Of a stretch of 64,000 nt of DNA, positions 36,798-48,698 are shown piece after piece (position 1 is the first letter of the stretch; every line of letters begins with the position of its first letter). The notes beneath the pieces are model-generated. The model made no database searches. It saw only the letters and a program-made list of their open reading frames with translations, and had not been told where the DNA came from. Made by a program: the position numbers and the translations under genes. Location: NCBI GenBank assembly GCA_029531795.1, contig JAPEIS010000002.1, positions 2,976,001-3,040,000 on the forward strand, read 5' to 3'. Origin of the DNA: Sclerotinia nivalis. Its lineage: Eukaryota > Ascomycota > Leotiomycetes > Helotiales > Sclerotiniaceae.

Positions 36798-38333
36798 ATG
36801 TCGTCTACAGATGAAGGCAAAATACCAATTATAGATATCTCAGGCTCAGTACCTGAAGCAGAAGTTGCTAAACAGCTTGTGGATGCTGCAGCAACGTTTG
36901 GTTTCGTTTACATAAGAAATCTGGGGAAAGATATCCCTGTCGATGCCATTGACAGAACCTTTGAATTGGTACAATTTCCTCGAGCCTGTTTATAATTCAT
37001 AGCTAAAACAGGAATAGTCTCGAAAGTTCTTCTCGTCTCCAATTGAAGAGAAACAACCATGCAAAATCACGGAGAATGTATGTCATATGTGATCATTTTA
37101 TACCCCGCCATGGATTTGCAGCTGATGAGGGGATAGAATAGGGGATGGTCTGGGATGCATACAGAGAAATTAGATGAGAAGAATCAAAGGGTTTGTTATT
37201 TTCATGGAGATTAATCTGAGATTCTAAGGCTAACACAATTACAGGTTGGAGACTTCAAAGAGTAGCCTGCCTCTCCCAAGTACACCTCCATGCAACCCCG
37301 CAACTGACTCATATCCCTCAGAGCATTCAATTTAGGCGATTTTGTTGATGGAAAAGCCGAACAGCCTCTTCCACCATCATTATCTCCACACGAATCTGAG
37401 CTTAACGAGTTTCAACTCTACTGCCATAGGCTTTGTCTCAAGCTCCTTACCTTATTCGCCATTGGCCTTGAGGTACTTCTCTTCCACCTCACAATATCTA
37501 TTCAACATTAACTAACCATTTATAGATTGACCCCGCAGCTGGCGGTTCTACCTGGTTTTCCTCCCGACATCAAGGTGGCCCAACAGGATGCATCCTTCGC
37601 CTCCTTTACTACCCTTCCTTACCACCAAACTCTGACTACCAACCCGATGTTGATATTCGAGCTGGTGCTCATTCAGATTATGGATCTATTACTCTTCTAT
37701 TCCGTACGTCGTCTCCCTTCTAACCCACCAACTAAAAACTAATCCTCACCCCTTTAGAACGACCTTCCCAGCCCGGTCTCGAAATCCTTCCTCCATCTTC
37801 TTCATCGGAGCCAAAATGGACCCCAGTCCCCATCCAACCACCACCAACCGAATCTGATCCTTCTCCCCCAATCCGTAAGTAACCCCATTCCTCTATACTG
37901 CATTCCTCGATCCAACCTCTTGTCACGCAATCCATCTTCGCCATCCCCAACCCCCAACCCCCACCCAACTAACACCAACACCCTCCCCCCAGTCGTAAAC
38001 ATAGGCGACCTCCTCTCCCACTGGACCAACAACCTCCTCGTCTCCACCATCCACCGAGTCATCTTCCCCAAATCCACTTCAAAATCCACTCTCCCCCCAG
38101 AAACAACAGATCGCTACAGCATAGCCTATTTCTGTCACCCAGTCGGCACCACCATCTTAGAAAGCGTCCCTAGCGAACGCGTACGAGAATTCGGAGAAGC
38201 AAATGGAGAAATCGAACGGAAAAAGGGAGAGAGGATTACGGCGGATGAACATTTGATGGGGAGGTTGAGGGCTACGTATGCGGGGTTGTATGGGAATGGA
38301 GGGAAAGAGGAGAGTGCGGAGATTAAAAATTGA
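36798..38333 (+). CDS. 2-oxoglutarate/Fe(II)-dependent oxygenase, isopenicillin N synthase-like
   Basis: Eight exons (36798-36968, 37018-37077, 37137-37190, 37245-37261, 37322-37472, 37526-37703, 37758-37874, 37993-38333) give 362 residues. The N-terminal DIOX_N part shows IPIIDISGS and GFVYIRN. The core has HSDYGSITLLF with the H-x-D iron ligands, STIHRV with the distal histidine, and DRYSIAYF with the R-x-S pair for 2-oxoglutarate. All three iron ligands are present, so activity is expected. Family members oxidise small molecules (antibiotics, gibberellins, flavonoid-like compounds); substrate here is unknown and no biosynthetic cluster surrounds it. Exon 4 is only 17 nt. The exon chain keeps the frame across seven introns, which strongly supports it. 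The last exon goes from C-rich to G-rich third positions. Divergent from MKT1. Confidence 0.9.
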
Positions 38334-38603
38334 GTGAGTGAGTTATGTACTACATCGAAAACTATCTGGAAAGTGAAATGGTGTTAGATTCTATGTTAAT
38401 GGCGATTCTTTCTTATATGCATGCCTCTGTCGCTGATCAGGGCTATTTCTTCCGAAATGCTCGTATAATACAATTGATAGAGTTTCCGCACGGACGCCAG
38501 TATATATCTTATGAGGTGCTGACTGAGCCTTGAAACAAGGGGCCAATTATGCAGCGGAACCTTGGGCTACTTAGCAATATTAGCCCACTCCAAGTCCCGC
38601 CCT

Positions 38604-40025
38604 CTATGCATCGGTCTTCTCTTCCTTCGTTTCGACCGTCTCGTCCTTCATCTCAGCCTCATTTGTAACCTCTCCGCCCTCGACCTCCTTTTTCATATCC
38701 TCGATTGTCTCGGACTTCATTTCGATCTCCACATCTGGAGTTTCTTTTACATGTGGCTCGGCAGCCGTTTCTGGAACCATCTCCGCAGTCGTCTCTCCAT
38801 TCCACTCATCTAAAAATTTCTCAACTTGAGGTCCCCAAACATCCTCTCCCTTTTCCAGTTGATCATACTCCAAAACATTCTTTCCCAATTCAAATTGCCC
38901 TTGTCTGACCCTAACCAAGCTACACATCAATCCCGCTGATCCTAAATCTGCACCTAGATCATGGCATAAAGATCGAACATAAAAACCAGATGATACTGTC
39001 ATGCGAATCTTTGCTGCTGGGGGTCCTTTCTTAACGTCTTCTTTGGAGGGAATAGGTTGATCTTCCACTGGGGTTTTATCGGAAGAAAGACCACCGGACA
39101 TCATCGCATCTTCCTTTTCCTCTTCGACCCCCTCCTTGGTTTTCTTTACTGGCCTTTCCACAACTAAATCATCCTGATCATCACCCATTTTCCTCTTTCT
39201 GCTCTCAAAATCTTCCAATGCTCTCTCATTCTCTACATCCTTTCCATTAGTCGCCGGTTCAGCTTTCTCCTGCTTCCACAATTTAGCCGCAACATTGACC
39301 TCCGCATACCCCGCTTCTTCAGTTGGCGCTTTCCATTCATGTTCGTCTCCTTCATAGAACTCTAGTAATTCCAGCTCTGAAACATCAACCGGTCTCCTCT
39401 CAATTTCTTTTGGAATTTCCTTTCCTTCGCGCGCATATTCGTAGAGAGGTTTGCCGTTCATCTTTAGAGCGGAAAATAATGGTGGAAGTTGCATAAACTT
39501 TCCTCGGTATTTAGCAAGTCCCTTTTCAACCATTTCCCGGGTGATATGTTCATATGGTGCTCTCTTCAAGAGTTTTCCATCTTTATCGTATGTATCGGTC
39601 GCGGCACCAAATAACACAACTGTCTCATAAGTCTTCGTACATAAAAGGAAATTTCCCAATTCTTTTGTGCCTTTTCCAATACCAGCAATGAGCACTCCTG
39701 TAGCCAATGGATCTAAAGTTCCTCCATGACCAATCTTAACCTGAACTTTCTTATTTGATTTCTTACGTCGTTGTCTTTGATTATGTTGTTCTTGCTCTCG
39801 AGCTCTAGTTTCTATTTGGATCCATGGTGCAAATAATTCGGAAGGATTAAAGTGAGTTTGAAGATCACGAACAATTTGGGCGGAAGAACGACCAGTGGGT
39901 TTATTAATGGCTGCGGGATTCAGTTAGTTATTGATATCAATTGAATGACGAAAAGATATATTCATACCGAAAACGCCTTCCATAACCTTTCCTTTTGTCA
40001 TTGTCCACCAGGCAAGTCGGGACAT
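38604..40025 (-). CDS. PUS4: tRNA pseudouridine-55 synthase, TruB/Pus4 family
   Basis: Two exons (40025-39968 and 39910-38604) joined by GTATGA...CGCAG give 454 residues. The start reads VMEGVFAINKPTGRSSAQIV. The catalytic motif GGTLDPLATGVL carries the essential aspartate, followed by KTYE and GKFMQLPPLFSALKMNG, all TruB landmarks. A fungal insert rich in Lys/Glu (about residues 190-280, with an RPVKK nuclear-type signal) precedes SGFYVRSLCHDLG, the conserved C-terminal core. The final 60 residues are acidic repeats. Pus4 makes the universal pseudouridine at position 55 of the T loop in cytoplasmic and mitochondrial tRNAs. The start at 40025 is chosen; a second in-frame ATG (MTKGKV) eight codons later is a fair alternative. 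Divergent from the AT-hook-like gene. Confidence 0.93.
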
Positions 40026-40496
40026 CTGCTGGTGTTATGTTATTAATGGGGGGGGGGGGGTAGTAGATATTTGTTAATTATGGAGTGGAGTTTATTAGAT
40101 TCTCTAGCTTTTTTTGCGAAAGCTTGAAATTGCTGCAAGCTAACTAGGTAAGCATCCTTATCGGCATGTGATTTGAGCTTTGCCGCTGGATAAGCTTCGG
40201 TAAAACTTTGCTATTGTCCTGAGATTGGTGACGGAACTTGGAACAATCAATCTACCGATCCCGGAGAATCATTTAGCCGACTATCATGATCTTATCAAAA
40301 TATAGCGTGAATTTGATCAAGTTTGAATTTGAAGGAAGCAAAAATAATTATTGCGCCTTGGACACATCTTATCTTATCCAAACATACACTGAAGAAGAGT
40401 ATTGTTTCATCTGGAATTCAGAATTTGCTAGCATTCCCTTTCACCAAATTGAATCAGGTGTTGCAATATTTTCTTTACTTGGGTAGATACAAAATT
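40026..40496. promoter_or_regulatory. Divergent intergenic region with poly-G tract
   Basis: A 471-bp spacer between PUS4 and the next gene. It contains a poly-G run of about 12-13 bases near 40049-40061. Such runs are error-prone in sequencing. No specific factor site is claimed. Confidence 0.4.
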
Positions 40497-42158
40497 ATGA
40501 ATGAAGCTACGAATGGTTTCGCGTCTACAATATTTGGCGCGCCTGATGGTGTACCATATCAAAGCAACAACTATTCAGAAGAAAATGTCGATCATATGGA
40601 CGTCGATGATGAACCAAAGCTGGTTCTTCAAGATACAATTGTCTATCAAAAAAATGGCACTATTGCCAATGTATTCGATTCTGTCCTTGGCCTAGAGTTG
40701 CGCGCTGAGGGTGCACTTTGGGTAGAAAATGCAGAAAAATATAAATGTAAGTTTTTGATATCTTCATCTACATCTTCTTCAAATCAACATCTAATCCTTT
40801 AATAGTCAAGAGACCAAATGGTACACAATGTCAAGTTCAATTCCAAATGTATTCCTACGAGAGAGATGAGCTTGGGGCTATCATTCTTTATGTGGAAGAT
40901 TCTACAACTAAATCTTGGGTTGAACTCAAACCTTCGCAAAAATATGTAGCACACTTCACCACCATGGTAGAAAGTGCTGAACTCAAGCATTTCGTAACCG
41001 ATTACTACGAGCGTGTATTTGCTGGAGAGTGTAAAGATGACCTAGTTGAACTATGCTGGGAAGTAAGTTTAAGCTGTTCTGAAAGATCGATCTATACTTC
41101 AAAGGCTGATCCCTAACCATAGTATGCTCGTGAGGATGGTCGTGGATTGTTACAAGACGATGTTATCGAAGTTTTGACTAAGGATGAAAATGCATTTTTC
41201 CTCTTGTCAGCCTTTCGTGAAGAGAAATGGGTAGACAGAAGCACTAAGGGCATGAAATGGTCTAATACAGAGATCTACAAGCTTCTCAGGAATGAATGTT
41301 CCGTATGTATTTCTATTATGTACTTCTCTCCTGCAAAACTAACTCTGGTAGACCGCTTATAAGAGAGCGAATACGCACGTTTCGCCTGAACCGGAGCCAA
41401 TGATTGTCGACTCTCCTATTATTCCAGACCCTTCTCCTGCCATCAGCGACGGGGGCGACGCACAAACCAACCATTTAGGCATGCTAGTATCCTTGGTTGC
41501 CGAAGAAATCGAAAATGGAACTCCTGTTAAGAAGATTACCCCAGGGTTACTCTGGAATAAGCTCTATATAAAGACCAAGATTCCGGACCATGGCACGAGT
41601 GCCGGACCCCGCATTGCAAAGTGCATCGTCTATAGAATCGGCAGTCTTCTTGCAGACACATTGGAAGAACGTCACCCTGATCTATTTATGGGTTCAAAGT
41701 TCACCGATGGACTTCGCGAAGTGGGTCGTACTCAATATCCACCCTACACTAAGCAGGTAACTACCGATGCCCAATGGCAAGAATATATGGATAGTGCTGA
41801 GGGACTTTACCTTGTTCGTCGAAATCCCCAGCATGAAGAAAGGATCGGTGCCATTCCAGTTGGTGGCTCCACAAAATTCCAAGTCAAGGATATCTTCACT
41901 GGAGAATTGGCACCACCTCGTCCAATTGGCCGCGTTGGAGGTGGACGTGTTGGGAGACCGCCAAAAAATCGAAACCCTGAGCTTGAATTCTACGAGGAAG
42001 AGGAGGAAGATGAGAACGGTGAGACTACTTCGGGATTTGATATTGAGGCTCCTTTGACGGTAGAATCTGCGTGGCAGCGTGTTTGGGAGTTAGGTGGAGA
42101 AGAGGAGATCATTAGTGGTCGTGTAGTTCCCTCTCGCATTAAACGGGCTGGTTATTGA
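40497..42158 (+). CDS. Uncharacterised protein with AT-hook-like motif
   Basis: Four exons (40497-40746, 40806-41062, 41123-41302, 41352-42158) give 497 residues in one frame. The protein starts MNEATNGFAS. It has a predicted folded N-terminal half (VQFQMYSYERDELGAIILYV, and later FLLSAFREEKWVDRSTKG) and a second helical block (GMLVSLVAEEIENGTPVKKI, FTDGLREVGRTQYPP). A glycine/arginine segment GRVGGGRVGRPPKNRN follows, with an AT-hook-like GRPPK core, then an acidic EEEEEDENGE run and a basic tail. This suggests a nuclear DNA- or chromatin-associated protein. I do not recognise the family. It is not simply low-complexity: the two blocks look conserved. Intron phases and consensus sites support the model. 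Confidence 0.82.
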
Positions 42159-43277
42159 TTTTGGAAACTTGGATGTCATTTACAGACTGGCGTTATCTTG
42201 AGCGATAAATAGATACCACGGGATGGAGTTTCTTGCATTTAGATGAATAAATGGTTTTCTAGAGCATTGAAATTTTGCATATTACTTTGCCTTTTGTATG
42301 TCAAGGTGATCATGCTACTGTACTGACAATATGTTTCACTCCTTGAGCTTGTCAATTTTGGACGAGCATTTCTAGTTCTTCCAATCAACTCATACATTCA
42401 TCATACCTCATCTGATAGTTCAGACCATATCACGAGTTTGTACCATTTCCAAAGACCTGATCTACCCACGGAACATTACCATCCTACTCGACCACAGATA
42501 CTCCGATTAAATTCCCTAGTCTCACTCTACAGCAGCTGATTTTCTGTTCTCGTTCAACAATTAGCATTGCATCTAATTTGAACCTGTACCCAAGAATTGA
42601 CTGGTTGACATGAAGACCTAAAAAGCTACTGGTGTTGGCATGCTCGGCATGTCTCTTGTTGCATGCTTTTGGGTCAGTCCGGCGTAAGAATTTTGACATT
42701 AATTATCAGCATTCTTTGTGTATTGACAGCTGGATTCTCTGTAGCGATCTCTCTGATACCTGCCTGGCGAGTGTTCACTCAGGTGTAACAGATTCATTCT
42801 TGTCTTACTGTTCCCCGTTTTCTGGTAAGCGAATTTTGGTTCATTTACTATCAATACTGGCTGTATATCATATGATTAACTTTATATCCTGTCCGATCTC
42901 GGCAATTCATATTCTAAATTGTTCGATTGAAATGAAATTTTCCCTCTTCACCATTTGAGTTATTTAATATCGAATTAATTACATAGGATTTTACCGTGCG
43001 GTAGTGGCATATTTAGGCCGAAAGTTTTCCCGCAATATATCAATACCCGTTTTTCGCACCTGTGGGATTCTCCCCGGTCTTGATCCGGCGGTAGAATGGG
43101 TGGAGACCGACGCCCGCTAAAGCTGCATTGTTGACCCGGCTAAATGATCCTTCGATGTACCCCTCACTTATTTGCCCCCGAGGTCCTCCGTAAACGTATA
43201 TAATAACACACTGCATGTTATATTAGAATGTATCAAAATTTATAAGGTAGATTCTTCCGTAAGCTGAGGTGCTCAAA
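42159..43277. other. Intergenic region with probable promoter of the fucosidase
   Basis: About 1.1 kb between two plus-strand genes. A GC-richer stretch at about 43000-43190 precedes a TATATAATA element near 43196-43204, about 75 nt upstream of the GH95 start, a plausible TATA box. No coding sequence is supported. Confidence 0.5.
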
Positions 43278-45819
43278 ATGCCTACGAGCTCTTGGATCAC
43301 GATCCTATCCCTTTCACAACTCTCGCTTATTGTGCAAGGCAAAAGTCTTTGGTCTACTCAACCGGCAGGTTTCGTAGATATCATCAGGACAGCTTATCCT
43401 ATAGGAAATGGTCAATTAGCTGGTGTGTAACTTTAATCAAATTCTTTTCTTCTATATCATACTAAATAAAATGCAGCACTCCCATTTGGCGAGCCAGGTT
43501 CCGAAAAACTTAATCTTAACAGAGATTCATTATGGAATGGCGGGCCCTTCGAGAGTGCAAGCTACAATGGTGGTAATCCAAACTCTTCAGTGGCTTCCTC
43601 ATTACCAGGTATCAGAGATTGGATCTTTCGAAATGGCACCGGAAATGTTACTACATTGATGGGTTCAGATGACAATTATGGAAGTTATCAGGTTCTTGGC
43701 AATTTATCCGTGTCCCTGCAAGGTATATCTGGTGCTACTGGCTACAAAAGAATGCTTGATCTGGATACTGGAATTCATACGACTACTTTTAAGACTGCGA
43801 ATGCTTCTTTTACTACGTTGTTCACTCAATTCTAAGCCCCTAGTATAATGCTAACAATCATTAGTGCCGTCTTTTGTTCTTACCCGGACAGTGTGTGCGT
43901 TTACCAAGTCAATTCAACAGCCACACTTCCTAGAGTTGATGTTCACTTTGACAACTTACAAGCAGACAGCTCCCTAGTCAAATCATCTTGCTCAACATCT
44001 TCAAAATCAGCTCTATTCAGTGGCATTACTCAAGCTGATATAGGCATGATTTATAAGGCCGAGGCACGAGTCATTGAATCGACAAAATCAGTCTCCTGTT
44101 CCAATACTACAGGTACCCTCAGCATAACACCATCTAATAATCAACATTCTCTGTCTTTAGTAATCTCGGCTGGTACAAACTACGACGCTACTAAAGGCAC
44201 AGCTGCACATAATTACTCATTCAAAGGAAAAGATCCAAGCAACTACGTTTCCACCTCGGCTGCAAAGGCAGCTTCAGGAAGTTTTGAAACTCTCAGGAAT
44301 AAGCATATCGCTGATTTTTCCGCCCTCATAAACACTTTCACACTCAATCTTCCTGATCCCCTCGGATCAGCAAGCAAAGAAACTGCAACTGTGATTGCAG
44401 CGTATAATACTACAGACAATAGTCATACCGATCCCTGGCTAGAGAGTCTTCTATTCGACTACAGTCGTTATCTATTCATATCATCATCACGAGATAATTC
44501 TCTTCCCCCCAATCTCCAGGGTAAATGGGCATATGGTTTATCGAATGCTTGGGGTGGTGACTACCACTCTAATATCAATCTGCAAATGAATCATTGGGTA
44601 GCCGTCCAAACCGGCCTTGGAGATTTGCAATCTGCGTTATGGACCTATATGGCAGAAACATGGGCACCTCGTGGCACAGAAACGGCTCAACTATTATACA
44701 ATGCCCCGGGCTGGGTTGTCCATGATGAAATGAATATTTTTGGTCATACGGGCATGAAAACAGGTGATGAGTACTGGGCTGATTATCCAGCTGCTGCGTC
44801 ATGGTTGATGCAACATGTAGCTGACTATTATGATTACTCGAGAGATGAGACTTGGTTGAAGAATACTGGATATCCATTACTCAAAGCCATTTCCGAGTTT
44901 TGGCTTAGTCAACTTCAGAAGGATGAATATTTTAATGATGGGACTTTGGTTGTTAATCCTTGTTCTTCGCCTGAACATGGTCCTGTAAGTTTTTCTCAGC
45001 TTGGTATTGTTATGTACATACAGGTTGAACTGACTTCATTCATAGACTACATTCGGCTGTACACACTACCAACAGCTCCTCCACTCTGTCTTCACCACCA
45101 CGCTCCAAGCAGCTCGCACTCTCTCCGTCGACACCACCCTCCAAACCTCCCTCTCAACCACTCTCACCTCCCTAGACAAAGGCCTCCACATATCCCCCTT
45201 GACCCAAATCCAAGAATGGAAAATCTACTTCCCAACCTACGAAAATAGCACTCACCGCCACCTCTCCAATCTAATCGGCTGGTTCCCCGGTTCCTCCCTC
45301 TCCTCCTATCTCTCCGGCTACACAAACTCCACCATATCCACCGCTGTCCGCAACACACTTATAGCGCGCGGACCCGGCATCATCGATTCGAACGCGGGAT
45401 GGGAAAAAGTATGGCGCGCAGCATGTTGGGCGCGATTAAATGACACGCAAACGGCATATGGGGAGTTGAGATTGGCGGTTAATAATAATATGGCGGGCAA
45501 TGGATTGAGTATGTATTCGGGGAAGAATGAACCGTTTCAGATTGATGCGAATTTTGGGTTTGGGGGCGCGGTGTTGGGTATGCTGGTGGTGGATTTGCCG
45601 GTGGGGGTTGAGGGTACGGAGGGCCTTAGGACGGTTGTCCTCGGACCGGCTATTCCCGGGGAGTGGGCTGGGGGGAAGGTGCAGGGGATGAGGGTTAGAG
45701 GGGGGGGAGTGCTGGATTTTGAGTGGGATGTGGAGGGTGTTGTGGTGAGTGCGGTGTGGAGGATGAAGGGGGTGGAAGCTGTGAGAATTGTTAATATTAA
45801 GGGTGAAGTGCTTGCGTAG
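43278..45819 (+). CDS. Secreted alpha-L-fucosidase, glycoside hydrolase family 95
   Basis: Four exons (43278-43422, 43477-43816, 43865-44984, 45046-45819) give 792 residues, a usual GH95 length. Residues 1-20 form a signal peptide. The N-terminal domain has AYPIGNGQLAALPFG and LNRDSLWNGGP. The (alpha/alpha)6 catalytic domain shows PPNLQGKWAYGLSNAWGGDY, NLQMNHW, NPCSSPEHGP with the presumed catalytic glutamate, and QIDANFGFGGA with the conserved aspartate. These match the Asn/Glu/Asp set known from bacterial AfcA. GH95 enzymes remove alpha-1,2-linked L-fucose (or L-galactose), for example from plant xyloglucan, so an extracellular role in plant-wall breakdown fits. The intron inside FTT-AVFCSYPD uses an unusual GTTGTT donor. 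The last exon moves from C-rich to G-rich third positions. Confidence 0.93.
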
Positions 45820-46318
45820 GGTTGAAAGAGAAAATTTAAATGGGCTTTTGCGGATGAATACTCATTTCGACGGTAGTAGAAATACCATCAAAACCACTCC
45901 TGAGTCCTGACTACACGAAGATCTAACATAAGATCAAATATTATATCACTTCCCTCATCTCCGCTTATTTTTGATTGAACATTGCATTGTGTATTCAATT
46001 CTTATATCTGTATCAATACCCAAAACTACCATACCCAAAACTCACAATACCCAACACACAAACATCCTATTCTCTTCAGTATCCATAGTCTAAATCATCA
46101 AAACATCGATGTTACGGAAATAATCCACCAACACCCACTTACCCATCCAATCACCCCTACATCAACCCTCTAAACCCAAGATTTGCATTCATTCCCCCAC
46201 CTCCTCATTACCCCATACGCAATAACATCTAATTCTTCTTATCTTCCACTTTCTCCTCTTTGAGATACTTAGATCAACTCTGACTAAGCTCTCGTTGCAG
46301 TTGAGTTTGTTGTTCCAT
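45820..46318. other. Intergenic region between convergent genes
   Basis: Half a kilobase of AT/C-rich spacer between the 3' ends of the fucosidase and the NTPase-nuclease gene. Nothing recognised. Confidence 0.5.
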
Positions 46319-48698
46319 TTATTGCTGTCTTTCTTGTATCCCTTGCCCCTTCCGTTTCAGCTCTTGCTGCAAGCGTTCATTCTCTTGCTGCAGGCGTTCA
46401 ATCTCTTGCTCCCTGCGTTCATCCATATCTATCTTCCGATCTCGCATGGAAATATCAAGGTCCTCAGAATCTGAACCCTGCTCAGCGGAATACGATCGTT
46501 GTCTTCCCTCGCCCAGGTTCAAAGTTGCTTGTAGCTGCTTGTCATATGTGTATACTTCCGCAGTACATTCATTTGCGTCGATAACAATATGTAAAATGTG
46601 TGATTGGATATCAAGATCTAAAAAAGCAGAATTTATGTTAGATAACATTTAACTCCAAAATTAGAAGGGAACATCACCTTTGATTTTCAAAGAATCGATA
46701 GAAGACTTGGAACAAAAATTAAGAATGATATAATCTTCCAGAATACCCCATTTGTGATACTTCCCCCCAGGTTGAAATCGATTTGCATGTTCTTCCAGTT
46801 TTCCATTGTTGCCAGATTGAAGTATCTCAAGACCCCATTTCTTGCCAAAAAGATAGAAATCAATTCGTCCATCCTTTGTATAAGCATACTCAGTTAGAAT
46901 TGGTAGATTATGAAGTTCATAGCTAAGACAACAATACATCTCATCCTGAAACGCTGCTTCTGGGATACCCCAGTTATTATTGGACTGGCCGCTGCCATTT
47001 GAAGAGGGAGAACGATGATGTAAAACAGATGGGCTGAATCTTTCAATGGCATTTAGACAGGCTTGTTGAAGGGTGATGTTGTCCAAATTGGTTCCTGGTG
47101 GTGGACCTGGAATAAGACGTCGATATGCAATTCTGACTGTAATTAGTATGAATAAAGGATATATTGAGTATACACACCTTCGATGTATTGGAGAAGCGAA
47201 AATATAAGTGATTTGGCTGCTTCCAGGCCTAGGCTGCTCTGCGTGTAGGAACCCCATTTTATAGCAGAAGGCCAGGGCATTCATTTTATCCGATCGTGGT
47301 TCTGTATAGCCTCGAGGTAGTATTGCTACTTTACGCATTGCATCTGCGATATCCGAATATTTGAGATGGCCGTAACAAGGGTAATTTAGCAAAACCCTTT
47401 TTAAGTGATTCTCTCCTGCAGCAGTCCAGACACCCCTACCCCATTGAGTAAGAAAATCCAGTAGGAAATTATGTTTAACAAGAACCTCGTGACAAAAAGC
47501 CGGCGACCATCTTTGAGCATTTTGAATGTTCTTGTGAAGTAATAAAAGGTTAGCATATTTACAGAATAACTTGATAAAATTGTCAAGGGAAAATTACCTG
47601 TAAAATCAACAAGTCAAAACAAGCTAAGATTGACCCAACCATACCCGGATGACCGTCAGTAGCAGAGTGGATATACTCGGCTATAGCTACACGGTCGACA
47701 CTTTCAGGGTTGAGATGATTGGCCATGATCCATTTGCTGACTGAGGTCAATGTCTCTTCCGGCTTGAAGAGCATACATAGAGAATTGTATTTGGATGGGC
47801 GTAATTCAATCCGATTGAGAAGGTCTATTTTCGAAGCTTGCGATTGGAGTTGTGAGTCTTGGATCCTGGAAAGGCCAACAGCGCCATAAAGACAGACAAG
47901 CACGAATATTGGTTGAGATCTAGTGTTATGGTTCTTGAGGTTAACGGACCAAAAATCTTCATCTTCATAAGAGCCTTGAGCTTCATCAATAAGGAAAAAT
48001 TTTCGGGCCTTCGGGTTATGTGGTCGGTATTTGGCGTTCTGTTTTTGTGCCTCAATTGCTTTTTCATCTAAATACAGGTTGTATGGAAGATTATTGCGCC
48101 TATCCATGGACTTCCAATTAATGTATACAGGCTCAAATTCTGGTTTCTGAAGAAGAATAAGATGGCCAAGTAACTGAAGAAGAGTTGTCTTTCCCACGAA
48201 AGGAGTAGCACGAATAACCACCACTCTCATGTCTTGTGCATGTTGCAGAACTGAAGAAACCAGACCTTGTCTTTCACAAACATAATCACAGTCAGGATTC
48301 ATTGGGTTAAAGTCATCGAATCCATGATTTTCCATCTCGTGTCCACAGTTGATGCAGATAGGAACTAATAACTCGAAGACTCCTTGAGGGCAATCACAAT
48401 GACAACAAGGCCAGTGAGTGATAGTAGTAGAAGGGAGATTTGGTGAATGAATTTTTGTACTTCTTCCTGGAGGCTTCTCTTGGTTAGAGTCTCGATATTT
48501 GTGTGGTTGTTTTCTTGGCTGTCGTCTGGACTGGTGTTTTGACTGGTGTTTTGACTGGTGTTTTTGTTTGCGCTGACGATGCTTTGGGTAAACAATAAGG
48601 TTTTGTAAGGCATCATTTGAGGAAGAAGTTTTGGAAAGATGTGGGTCTACATCTTCTGGAAAAGATGAGTTAGACTTAGACCTAGTAATTACAGGCAT
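46319..48698 (-). CDS. Zinc-cluster, P-loop NTPase and PD-(D/E)XK nuclease-like fusion (Crinkler-type architecture)
   Basis: Exons 48698-47598, 47530-46678 and 46617-46319 give about 750 residues; a possible extra 48-nt in-frame intron at about 47131-47178 would make it 734. Order: a basic N terminus with KHQS-type repeats (residues 40-70, likely nuclear signal); a Cys/His cluster (WPCCHCDCPQG...CINCGHE); a P-loop NTPase with Walker A ATPFVGKTTLLQL near residue 170 and Walker B KFFLIDEAQG near 245; a helical region; then a restriction-endonuclease-like domain with E in FQDEMYCC, D in DGRIDFYL and E-x-L in WGLEILQ, followed by HANRFQPGGKYHKW. The C terminus is a Gln/Glu coiled coil. NTPase plus REase-fold fusions of this kind are known in eukaryotic Crinkler/RHS-type proteins, proposed as secreted or inter-organism effectors or element-derived conflict proteins. 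No signal peptide is seen. Function here is inferred from architecture. All core motifs appear intact. Confidence 0.78.
48527..48565. repeat. Coding 12-bp tandem repeat (TGGTGTTTTGAC)
   Basis: Three to four near-identical units within exon 1 of the NTPase-nuclease gene encode the Lys-His-Gln-Ser repeats. Unit length is a multiple of three, so copy number can vary without breaking the frame. Confidence 0.7.

Noticed and set aside
40049..40061. Poly-G tract as a G-quadruplex regulatory element
   Set aside because: A single homopolymer run, similar to ones near 4880 and, as C, near 33243; length is unreliable in sequencing and no paired G-tracts are present.
46661..47392. Reading the 47131-47178 segment of the NTPase-nuclease gene as certain intron or certain exon
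   Set aside because: It has GT...AG ends and a TACTAAT branch-like site but is also open and a multiple of three; I left both options open.
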